From contig JBDHSU010000020.1 in the NCBI GenBank assembly GCA_039808325.1, positions 1-38,413 of the forward strand: 38,413 bases of DNA, in the 5' to 3' direction. Shown in pieces: positions 16,916 to 23,581 of the stretch (its first letter is position 1; every line of letters begins with the position of its first letter). The notes beneath the pieces were generated by a model. That model was not told where the DNA came from. It saw only the letters and a program-made list of their open reading frames with translations, and made no database searches. This stretch comes from JAFKKS01 sp039808325. GTDB lineage: Bacteria; Pseudomonadota; Alphaproteobacteria; Rhizobiales; Xanthobacteraceae. The translations under genes were made by a program, and so were the position numbers.

Positions 16916-18133
16916 TCAGATCTTGCCGCCGAGATGCGCGGCGACGGAGTCGAGGTCCTTGTCGCCGCGGCCGGAGAGGTTGACCACCATCAAGTGATCC
17001 TTCGGCCTTTGCGGCGCGAGGTCGAGCACCTTGGCGAGCGCGTGCGCCGACTCCAGCGCCGGGATGATGCCTTCGAGCTTCGAGCAGAGCTGGAAGGCGG
17101 CAAGCGCCTCGTCGTCGGTCGCGGAGAGAAAATTCACCCGCCCCATGTCGTTGAGCCAGGCGTGCTCGGGCCCGATGCCGGGATAGTCGAGGCCCGCCGA
17201 AATCGAGTGCGCGTCCTGGATCTGCCCGTCCTCGTTCATGAGCAGATAGGTGCGGTTGCCATGCAGCACGCCCGGCCGGCCGCCGGCGATCGAGGCGGCG
17301 TGCAGTTGCGTCAGGCCATGTCCCGCCGCTTCGACGCCGTAGATTTCCACGGAACGGTCGTCGAGGAACGGGTGGAAGAGTCCCATCGCGTTGGAGCCGC
17401 CGCCGATGCAGGCGACGAGCGAGTCGGGCAGGCGGCCTTCGGCCTCCTGCATCTGCGCGCGCGTCTCGTTGCCGATGACGCATTGGAAGTCGCGCACCAT
17501 CGCCGGATAGGGATGCGGGCCGGCGACCGTGCCGATGCAGTAGAAGGTGTCGGCGACGTTGGTCACCCAGTCGCGCAGCGCCTCGTTCATCGCGTCCTTC
17601 AGCGTCCTGGTGCCGGACTGCACCGGGCGCACCTCGGCGCCAAGCATCTGCATGCGGAAGACGTTCGGCTTCTGCCGCTCGACATCGACGGCGCCCATAT
17701 AGACGACGCACGGCAGCCCGAAGCGCGCGCACAGCGTTGCGGTCGCGACACCGTGCATGCCCGCCCCGGTCTCGGCGATGATGCGCGGCTTGCCCATGCG
17801 GCGCGCCAGCATGATCTGGCCGAGCACGTTGTTCACCTTGTGCGCGCCGGTGTGATTGAGCTCCTCCCGCTTCAAGTAGATTTTGGCGCCGCCGCAATGC
17901 GCAGTCAGCCGCTCGGCGAAATAGAGCGGCGAGGGGCGCCCGACGTAATGCTTGAGATAGCCGTCCATCTCCTTCTGGAAATTCGGATCGGCTCTCGCCT
18001 CCTTGTAGGCCTTCTCCAGGTCGAGGATCAGCGGCATCAGCGTCTCGGCGACGAAGCGGCCGCCATAGATGCCGAAATGCCCGCGCTCGTCGGGGCCGGT
18101 GCGGAAGGAGTTGGGTTGCTGCTGAACGGTCAT
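16916..18133 (-). CDS. trpB: Tryptophan synthase beta subunit
   Basis: This pyridoxal-phosphate enzyme condenses indole with L-serine to L-tryptophan. It has 405 residues. The PLP lysine is Lys99 in REELNHTGAHKVNNVLGQ, and the phosphate-binding loop is CIGGGSNAMG. Other signatures are GRPSPLY, AETGAGMHGVATAT and EPEHAWL-like PEHAWLNDMGRV near the C-terminus. The length and MTVQQQPNSFRTGPDERGHFG-type start fit alphaproteobacterial TrpB1. Its gene precedes trpA in the reading direction but is separated from it by about 610 bases that include an opposite-strand gene. Confidence 0.97.
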   Translation of the reverse strand: MTVQQQPNSFRTGPDERGHFGIYGGRFVAETLMPLILDLEKAYKEARADPNFQKEMDGYLKHYVGRPSPLYFAERLTAHCGGAKIYLKREELNHTGAHKVNNVLGQIMLARRMGKPRIIAETGAGMHGVATATLCARFGLPCVVYMGAVDVERQKPNVFRMQMLGAEVRPVQSGTRTLKDAMNEALRDWVTNVADTFYCIGTVAGPHPYPAMVRDFQCVIGNETRAQMQEAEGRLPDSLVACIGGGSNAMGLFHPFLDDRSVEIYGVEAAGHGLTQLHAASIAGGRPGVLHGNRTYLLMNEDGQIQDAHSISAGLDYPGIGPEHAWLNDMGRVNFLSATDDEALAAFQLCSKLEGIIPALESAHALAKVLDLAPQRPKDHLMVVNLSGRGDKDLDSVAAHLGGKI

Positions 18134-18158
18134 GGTGCCCTTCTACTCAGACATCTAC

Positions 18159-18269
18159 CCGTCATCCTGAGGTGCGAGGCGTGAAACGCCGAGCCTCGAA
18201 GGACGACGGCCGGTGACGTGCGGCCATCCTTCGAGGCTCGGCCTGCGGCCGAGCACCTCAGGATGACGG
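18159..18269. repeat. Nested perfect palindrome between trpF and trpB
   Basis: The outer arms CCGTCATCCTGAGGTGC (18159-18175) and its exact complement (18253-18269) are 17 bp. The inner arms CGAGCCTCGAAGGA (18190-18203) and TCCTTCGAGGCTCG (18227-18240) are 14 bp and exact. The two nest into a cruciform-like structure filling the gap upstream of trpB. A degenerate half copy lies at 25666-25716. There is no T-run, so it is not an ordinary terminator. Confidence 0.92.
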
Positions 18270-18287
18270 ATGTTGTTTGGCGCGCCA

Positions 18288-18953
18288 TCAAGGCACCGGC
18301 GCCGGTGTTTGCATGGCCGCCCGTGCGGCTTTGACAAACGCGCGGATCTTGTCCGGGTCCTTCTCGCCGACGCTTCGCTCGACGCCGGAGGAGACGTCGA
18401 CGCCGTGCGCGTTCGTGACCGCGAGCGCCTGCGCGACGTTATTCGGATCGAGCCCGCCGGAGAGAAGATACGGCACGCGCGGGCGCACGCCGTCGAGCAG
18501 GTGCCAGTCGAACGGCTGGCCGAGCCCGCCGGGGCGCGTCGCCTCCTTCGGGGGATGCGCATCGAACAGAAGGCGGTCGGCGACGGCGGCGTAACCGTCG
18601 ATCCGCGCGAGATCGCTCTCGGTGGAGATCGGCAGCGCTTTCATGATCCGAAGGCCGAACGCCTTGCGCATCGCGGCGATGGCCTCCGTCGGTTCGACGC
18701 CGTGCAGTTGCAGCCAATCCGGCCGCACGGCGTCGACGATGTCGGACAGCAGGGCGTCGTCGGCATCGACGGTGAGGACTGTGACTTCGGCGCGGCCACG
18801 TGCCCGCTTTGCCAGCGCCGCCGCCTCGGCCAGCGCGACGTTGCGCGGGCTTCGCGGGAAGAAGACGAAGCCGACCATATCGGCGCCGGCGTCGAGCGCG
18901 GCGTCGAGGGCTTCGGCGGTCTTCAACCCGCATATTTTGACGATCAGGGGCAT
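18288..18953 (-). CDS. trpF: Phosphoribosylanthranilate isomerase
   Basis: The enzyme performs the Amadori rearrangement of N-(5'-phosphoribosyl)anthranilate to CdRP in tryptophan synthesis. It is a 221-residue single-domain TIM barrel, not fused to TrpC. The N-terminal signature PLIVKICGLK carries the catalytic cysteine (Cys8). MVGFVFFPRSPRNV, WLQLHGVE, LLFDAHPP and the phosphate-binding LSGGLDPNNV and VDVSSGVE segments are typical. ATG 18953 gives the usual beginning; a start further upstream at 18998 adds 15 residues without similarity. It is followed by trpB after a palindromic repeat, a common trpF-trpB order. Confidence 0.96.
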   Translation of the reverse strand: MPLIVKICGLKTAEALDAALDAGADMVGFVFFPRSPRNVALAEAAALAKRARGRAEVTVLTVDADDALLSDIVDAVRPDWLQLHGVEPTEAIAAMRKAFGLRIMKALPISTESDLARIDGYAAVADRLLFDAHPPKEATRPGGLGQPFDWHLLDGVRPRVPYLLSGGLDPNNVAQALAVTNAHGVDVSSGVERSVGEKDPDKIRAFVKAARAAMQTPAPVP

Positions 18954-19070
18954 CAAAAACTCGGGCAAACGATGCTCTATCGCGCGGACAAGCTGCATTC
19001 GGCGCGGATTGTCAACGCCCGGACGGTTCTACAGATATGCGTCCGGCTTGTCTGCGGCCATGGCGCTTCT

Positions 19071-19196
19071 CCCTCCCCCGGAGGGGAGGGTGGCTCCAAG
19101 CGAGCGAAGCGAGTGAGGAGACGGGTGGGGGCCTCTTTACGACCTGTCCCCACCCGGCCGCCGCTTCGCGGCGTCCACCCTCCCCTCCGGGGAGGG
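19071..19196. repeat. Compound inverted repeat between trpF and the EAL protein gene
   Basis: The outer arms 19071-19093 and 19175-19196 share CCACCCTCCC and GGGAGGGTGG with C/G-rich extensions. The inner arms CGGGTGGGG (near 19122) and CCCCACCCG (19148-19156) are exact complements. Between them lies CGAGCGAAGCGAG, itself near-palindromic. The element ends six bases before the EAL gene's stop. Confidence 0.85.
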
Positions 19197-19201
19197 ATAA
19201 A

Positions 19202-20422
19202 TTACCCCCGCCGCCGCACGTCGAAGGTGTGGGTCAGCATGGTCCAGGCGAAGCGGCGCGGTTCCATGGCGCGGGCGCAGATGAAGCCCTGCACCATGTC
19301 GAAGCCGAGATCGCGGACGAGCGCGAGGTCTTCGCGCGTCTCCGCGCCCTCGGCGACGGTGCGCACGCCGCAGCGCGCGGCGACGTCGATGAGGGTCTGG
19401 CAGGCGGCGCGCTTCAAGGGGTCGACGCAGGCTCCGCTGACGAGGCTGCGGTCGGCCTTGAACTCGACGAAGGGCAGGCTGTCCAGGGTCGCGAGCGTGA
19501 AGCCGTTCGAGGTCACGTCGTCGATCGAAATGCCGACATCGATCAGGCGAAGCGCCAGCGCGATCTCCTGCGCGAGGGCGAGGTCCTTGATCGCCTCGGC
19601 CTCGTTGATCTCGACAATGAGGCCATGGAATTTCGGGTCGCGCGGCAGATGCTGGCGGATGAGGTCGACGAAGCGCGGCTCCTGCAACACGGTCAGCGGC
19701 AGGTTGATGGCGATCTCGATCGGCATGCTTTGCGCCGCGAACGCGGTCCAGTCGGCGGCGGCACGCGTGACGACGAATTCGGACAGCGCGATCAGGCGCG
19801 GGTCGCCGAGCGGCGGCACGAAGCGCGCCGGCTGCACCAGGCCCCATGTGGGATGGCGCATGCGAATCAGCGCCTCGGCGCCGCGCAGGCGCAGCGAGCG
19901 CGGATCGAGCTTCGGCTGGTAATAGAGTTCGAGCCAGCCGGCGGCCAGCGCCTCGTCGAAATCGATCTCCGCGTCGGGCGGCGGCTCCGGCGGCTGGAAC
20001 GGCTCGAGGCGCGTATCGAGATCGGAGATCTGAAACGGCGCGCACAGATACGGCATCATCTGCAGCCCCGCCTGCGCGCCGATCTTGTGCAGCAGCGTCA
20101 GCGTTGCCGGATCGTGCTGTCCGGTCAGCAGAATCTGTCCGGCGAAGGTGCGGTCGGCAAGGTCGTGAATGATGCGCAGGCCGTCGCCGCGCGCGATGGC
20201 GGGATCGAGAATAACGAGTTCGGGACTGTAGTCGGCGAGCGCGGCTTGCAGCCGGTCGCCGTCCGCGCATTCGATCGCGAGGAAGCCCATGTCCGTCATC
20301 GTTTCGCAGAAGAAGCGCCGCACATGCGCCTCGCCGCCGGCGACGAGCGCCACGCGCACGATGCGCCGGCGTCCGAACGAAGCTTGGGGGGTAGGGAGAC
20401 GCGACATGCCGCTCCGGCTCAT
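19202..20422 (-). CDS. Receiver-like / EAL domain protein (putative cyclic-di-GMP phosphodiesterase)
   Basis: The protein has 406 residues from ATG 20422. Residues about 17-140 look like a receiver domain, with the acceptor-site LVILDPAI, though the usual lysine before the last strand is replaced (LCAPF instead of LxKPF). Residues about 155-400 form an EAL domain. Key positions are kept: GAEALIRMRHP, AINLPL, VEINEAEA, SIDDVTSNGF, EFKADRS, VAEGAET and MVQGF. The DDFGTG loop is altered to DDVTSNG, so activity may be reduced, but the metal-binding acidic residues remain. It would hydrolyse cyclic-di-GMP to pGpG. Start codons at 20422 and 20407 are both possible. It lies between trpF and the cyclodeaminase homologue, and neither neighbour reveals a signal. 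Confidence 0.87.
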   Translation of the reverse strand: MSRSGMSRLPTPQASFGRRRIVRVALVAGGEAHVRRFFCETMTDMGFLAIECADGDRLQAALADYSPELVILDPAIARGDGLRIIHDLADRTFAGQILLTGQHDPATLTLLHKIGAQAGLQMMPYLCAPFQISDLDTRLEPFQPPEPPPDAEIDFDEALAAGWLELYYQPKLDPRSLRLRGAEALIRMRHPTWGLVQPARFVPPLGDPRLIALSEFVVTRAAADWTAFAAQSMPIEIAINLPLTVLQEPRFVDLIRQHLPRDPKFHGLIVEINEAEAIKDLALAQEIALALRLIDVGISIDDVTSNGFTLATLDSLPFVEFKADRSLVSGACVDPLKRAACQTLIDVAARCGVRTVAEGAETREDLALVRDLGFDMVQGFICARAMEPRRFAWTMLTHTFDVRRRG

Positions 20423-20545
20423 TTCAAGAACTGGCCGTACCCTGCGACGCAATCGTTATCGGATCACGAATATCCACAGCGGCAATTGGATGCGACGCGT
20501 CGCTTCGGCATAAATGCATCGCGGCCTTATCCGCGCCGCAATCGG

Positions 20546-21490
20546 TCACGTGCCGCATTCGGAATAGACCAGCATCGCGGCCGCCAAATCCTCGATCGCC
20601 GAGCCGACCGATTTGAAAAGCGTGATCTCGCTTTTCGTTCTGCGGCCCTTTGCGGTACCGCGACAGAGATCGAAAAGATCGGCGTTCACGTCATCTTTCG
20701 TGATCAGGCCGCGTTTGAGCGGATCGACGATGTCGCCGGCTTCCTTGAAGGCGCCGTCGCGCGTGTCGACGAAGATTTTCGCGCGCTTGATGGCGTCGTC
20801 GTCGGCCTCGCGCATCTTCGGCGTGTAGCCGCCGACGAGGTCGACGTGTGTGCCTTTGCGCAATTTGGCGCCGCGCACCAGCGGCTCCGCCGAAAGCGTG
20901 GCGCAGGAAACGATATCGGCCTCGCCGAGCGCGCTTTCGAGGTCGTCGATTATTTCGACTTCGATTCCCTCGACCGAGAGGCCGAAAGCGAGCGCGATGG
21001 CGCGCCGCCGCGTGCGGTTCCACAGGCTGACCCGGGTGATCGGACGCACCGACGCATGCGCGCGGATGAGTTGCGCCGCGAGCGCTCCCGCACCGATCAT
21101 GAGGAGGTGCGAGGCGTCCTTGCGGGCGAGGAAGCTTGCGGCGAGCGCCGAGGCCGCGGCGGTGCGCCGCGCGGTCAGCGCGCGTCCCTCCATGATGGCG
21201 ACGAGTTCGCCGGTTTTCCCCGACATCAGGAGGTATTGGCCATAGACGGACGGCTCGTTGCTCTTGGCGTTGTCGGGGAAGACCGTCACGATCTTGCAGC
21301 CGATGAACGCTTCCGCACCGCCGTTCCAGGCCGGCATCAGGAGCAAGGTTCCGCCCTGGCCTTCGCCGGGAATCGCGTGATGGTGCCGCACCGGGGTTGT
21401 GATATCGGCGCGGAAACCCTCGCGCAGAGCCTCAACCAGCGCGGGATAGGTCAGCGCCCGCTCGATCTCCTCCGCCGTGATGACGCGCAT
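20546..21490 (-). CDS. Ornithine cyclodeaminase / mu-crystallin family protein
   Basis: This NAD(P)-binding protein of 314 residues belongs to the family that includes ornithine cyclodeaminase, alanine dehydrogenase of archaea and reductases of cyclic imino acids. Visible elements are the substrate-side KIVTVFPDN, MEGRALTARRTAAASALAA, the Rossmann loop LMIGAGALAAQL (about 129-140), and DLVGGYTPKMREAD with the catalytic-region aspartate. SVGSAIEDLAAAMLVY lies near the end. The exact substrate (ornithine, proline-like imino acids or other) cannot be decided from the sequence. It lies 28 bases downstream of lapA on the same strand and may share its message. Confidence 0.88.
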   Translation of the reverse strand: MRVITAEEIERALTYPALVEALREGFRADITTPVRHHHAIPGEGQGGTLLLMPAWNGGAEAFIGCKIVTVFPDNAKSNEPSVYGQYLLMSGKTGELVAIMEGRALTARRTAAASALAASFLARKDASHLLMIGAGALAAQLIRAHASVRPITRVSLWNRTRRRAIALAFGLSVEGIEVEIIDDLESALGEADIVSCATLSAEPLVRGAKLRKGTHVDLVGGYTPKMREADDDAIKRAKIFVDTRDGAFKEAGDIVDPLKRGLITKDDVNADLFDLCRGTAKGRRTKSEITLFKSVGSAIEDLAAAMLVYSECGT

Positions 21491-21518
21491 CCGCCCCCCC
21501 TCCCAGTCCGCAAGACGA

Positions 21519-21869
21519 TCAGTACGACCGCCGCGCCACGGGAAGCGGCGGGGGCGCGTCGCGTGCCGCCAGCTCGGACTTGAGGTCGTCGCGTTCCATG
21601 CGCAGCGCGCGCATATCCGTGTCGATACGGCGCGCGTGACGGCGCCACTTGCTCTGATTCATCCAAGCCGCGGCGCCGCCGATAAGCACGCCGAAGAGAA
21701 TGCAGGCAAGGATGACGATGAACAGCGGCAGCGTCGCCGAGAGCGCCGGCGCTTCGGAGGTGAAAGGATCGAACGAAACGGTGACCAAGTGCCGGTTGGC
21801 GACCGCGAAGATGACAAAGATGATGCCGAGCGGGGCCACGATGAAGATCGTGAGGAGTTTGCGGATCAT
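21519..21869 (-). CDS. LapA-domain (DUF1049) membrane protein
   Basis: This 116-residue protein has two transmembrane helices, LLTIFIVAPLGIIFVIFAVA (about 4-24) and LPLFIVILACILFGVLIGG (about 48-66). A basic, probably coiled-coil cytoplasmic tail follows (KWRRHARRIDTDMRALRMERDDLKSEL split over 72-100). This is the lipopolysaccharide assembly protein A (LapA/YciS) layout. In E. coli LapA works with LapB to control LpxC turnover; whether this homologue does the same is unknown. ATG 21869 gives the MIRKLLT start, and the longer frame to 21899 is not needed. Its position just downstream of ihfB is conserved in many proteobacteria. Confidence 0.85.
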   Translation of the reverse strand: MIRKLLTIFIVAPLGIIFVIFAVANRHLVTVSFDPFTSEAPALSATLPLFIVILACILFGVLIGGAAAWMNQSKWRRHARRIDTDMRALRMERDDLKSELAARDAPPPLPVARRSY

Positions 21870-21906
21870 CGTTCGTTCCTGCGCCGACCGCGTCGGCAAT
21901 CTTGTC

Positions 21907-22017
21907 CGTCATTGCCGGGCATAGCCCGTCGAAGACGGGCGCGTGAACGCCCTTTGACCCGGCAATCCATCATTCTTCGAAGAAGATGGATGCCCGGGTC
22001 AAGCCCGGGCATGACGA
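21907..22017. repeat. Palindromic repeat element between ihfB and lapA
   Basis: The outer arms CGTCATTGCCGGGC and GCCCGGGCATGACG are nearly complementary. Inner hairpins are CCCGTC-GAA-GACGGG, ATCCATC/GATGGAT (21965-21991) and TGCCCGGG-TCAAG-CCCGGGCA. A diverged copy lies at 35407-35483, with the same order of GTGGATGCCCGG and CCGGGCACGAC. The element fills most of this gap. Confidence 0.85.
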
Positions 22018-22046
22018 CGGAGAGAAACAACGGCGGGGTCGGCGTC

Positions 22047-22331
22047 TCACCCTTCGCGATTGAGCCGCTCGCGCATTTCCTTGCCGGTCTTGAAGAAGGG
22101 CACGCACTTCTCCTCGACGGAGACATGGGCGCCGGTGCGTGGGTTGCGCCCCGTCCGGGCGGGACGGCTTTTCACGGAGAAGGCGCCGAAGCCGCGAAGT
22201 TCGACGCGGTCGCCGCGGGCCAGCGCCGCGACGATTTCGTTGAGGATCGCGTTGACGATGTTCTCCACGTCGCGCTGGTAGAGATGCGGGTTCTGTTCCG
22301 AAATTTGCTGAACCAGCTCGGATTTAATCAT
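22047..22331 (-). CDS. ihfB: Integration host factor subunit beta
   Basis: This is a 94-residue DNA-bending protein of the HU/IHF family, pairing with IhfA. IHF bends DNA sharply at specific sites and takes part in transcription control, recombination and replication start. MIKSELVQQISEQNPHL and VENIVNAILNEI mark the beta subunit. RVELRGFGAFSVK is the beta-sheet core, and GRNPRTG is the arm tip whose proline inserts in the minor groove. Its place next to rpsA and sppA matches the rpsA-ihfB neighbourhood seen widely in proteobacteria. Confidence 0.96.
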   Translation of the reverse strand: MIKSELVQQISEQNPHLYQRDVENIVNAILNEIVAALARGDRVELRGFGAFSVKSRPARTGRNPRTGAHVSVEEKCVPFFKTGKEMRERLNREG

Positions 22332-22409
22332 TGTCGTGCCGCCCCCGAAGCGCCGGCCGCCGACCGGCGTGCTTTCTGAACATGGCCCTGCCCAAAATCT
22401 GTCGGCTGG

Positions 22410-23396
22410 TCAATTGGTTGCCGGAGGGTGCCAAAGGGCCAAAAGACCGTCAAGGTTCAGCCGCTCGATAGCCTGGACGGTGCTGGCCGCCTCGAGCCGC
22501 TGGGCCATGGAATCAAAACCTAGAGCCTTGAGGGTCACCACGGCGGCCAGGTGCAGGAAGGAGAGGTCGCCAAAGCGCGGCCTCAGCTTCCAATCGCGGA
22601 CCTTGAGCTTGGCCGGAAGGCCCTTTTCCTTCTCCAGCCAGGCGATGGCGGTCCTTTCGTCGCCCAGGTCATCGATGAGCTTCAAGCCCAGCGCCTGCTG
22701 GCCGGTGAAGACCCGGCCGTCGGAGACACGGGCCAGCGCCTCCGCGTCCATGTGCCGGCGCTCCTGCACCAAGCCCTTGAACCAGGCGTAGGAATCGAGA
22801 ATCAGCGACTCCATGGCCGCGCGGGCCTCCGGGGAGGTCGGTTCATATCCGTTCGGCGCGGCCTTGAGCGGCGAGGACTTGATCTCCTCGACCTTCACGC
22901 CGACCGTCTTCAGGAGCTCGGAGACATTTGGAATTTGCATGAGCACGCCGATCGAGCCGACGATCGAGGTTCGCTGCGCGATGATCCGGTCGGCGGCGAT
23001 GGCGGTAATATAGCCGCCGGAGGCGGCGAGGCTGTCGACGACCACGACCATCGGCTTCTTGGCGGCGACCCGGCGCAGCGAATCGTGCAATTGCTCCGAC
23101 CCCGCCGTCGTGCCGCCGGGGCTGTCGACATGGACGATGACGGCGCTGGCCTGCGAGTTGGCCAGCCGCTCGAGCGATTCCGTGCGCTCGTCGTCGCCGC
23201 GGATCAGCCCCTTGATCTTCACGCGGGCAATGTAATTGTTCGACGACTCGCCGGTGAGCCTCGCGAAAGAATCGCCGAAACGGGCCACGCCGACGACGAT
23301 GGCGGCAATCGCGACCAGCACGGCCAGCACGCGCCAGAAGGTGAGCTTGCGCCGCATCCGGCGGCGATCCACGATCACGTCCGTATCGAGCGACAT
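22410..23396 (-). CDS. sppA: Signal peptide peptidase SppA (short type)
   Basis: This membrane-anchored serine protease degrades signal peptides left after secretion. It has 328 residues from ATG 23396, the 36-kDa form with one protease domain. There is one N-terminal transmembrane helix (about 19-39) after a basic stretch. HVDSPGGTTAGSEQLHDSL and DSLAASGGYITAIAADRI are family signatures. Ser126 would be the nucleophile and Lys178 in KSSPLKAAPNGYEP the general base. Their 52-residue spacing equals that in the Bacillus enzyme. QALGLKLIDDLG follows. The longer frame to 23453 adds a basic stretch without similarity. It is separated from rpsA by a strong terminator. Confidence 0.94.
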   Translation of the reverse strand: MSLDTDVIVDRRRMRRKLTFWRVLAVLVAIAAIVVGVARFGDSFARLTGESSNNYIARVKIKGLIRGDDERTESLERLANSQASAVIVHVDSPGGTTAGSEQLHDSLRRVAAKKPMVVVVDSLAASGGYITAIAADRIIAQRTSIVGSIGVLMQIPNVSELLKTVGVKVEEIKSSPLKAAPNGYEPTSPEARAAMESLILDSYAWFKGLVQERRHMDAEALARVSDGRVFTGQQALGLKLIDDLGDERTAIAWLEKEKGLPAKLKVRDWKLRPRFGDLSFLHLAAVVTLKALGFDSMAQRLEAASTVQAIERLNLDGLLALWHPPATN

Positions 23397-23450
23397 GGGT
23401 GCAGTTCTCCCTCGGTCCGCGAAGCTTCTTTGCGCGTGCGGCTTTCTTCG

Positions 23451-23473
23451 CACCTCTCCCTATGAGAGCGGTG
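23451..23473. repeat. Short palindromic repeat (CACCTCTCCC...GAGAGCGGTG)
   Basis: This is a degenerate copy of the ACCTCTCCC/GGGAGAGGT hairpin also seen at 16878, 36380 and 37346. It lies just downstream of the rpsA terminator and upstream of the sppA start. Confidence 0.7.
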
Positions 23474-23509
23474 AAAAAAAGGCGTCGCATTTTTCGAAAC
23501 GCGGCGCCT
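23474..23509 (-). terminator. Rho-independent terminator after rpsA
   Basis: Read on the minus strand, AGGCGCCGCG and TGCGACGCCT form a 10-bp stem with one mismatch and one G-U pair around a 16-base loop, followed by a run of seven T residues (complement of A 23474-23480). It lies about 75 bases after the rpsA stop and separates it from sppA. Confidence 0.85.
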
Positions 23510-23581
23510 TCGGTGTTTCCGGCACGCCCGGGGGGAGCCCCAGGCGTGCGGTCGTGAGGGTATCGCGCAGGCAGGGCGCGC

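Noticed and set aside
18134..18287. Trp attenuator or leader peptide in the trpF-trpB gap
   Set aside because: The strong hairpins belong to a dispersed repeat also found at cmk. There is no T-run and no short frame with tandem Trp codons.
19037..21583. An 848-codon plus-strand frame across the EAL and cyclodeaminase genes
   Set aside because: It crosses a palindromic repeat and two genes with intact motifs on the minus strand, and shows no protein family.
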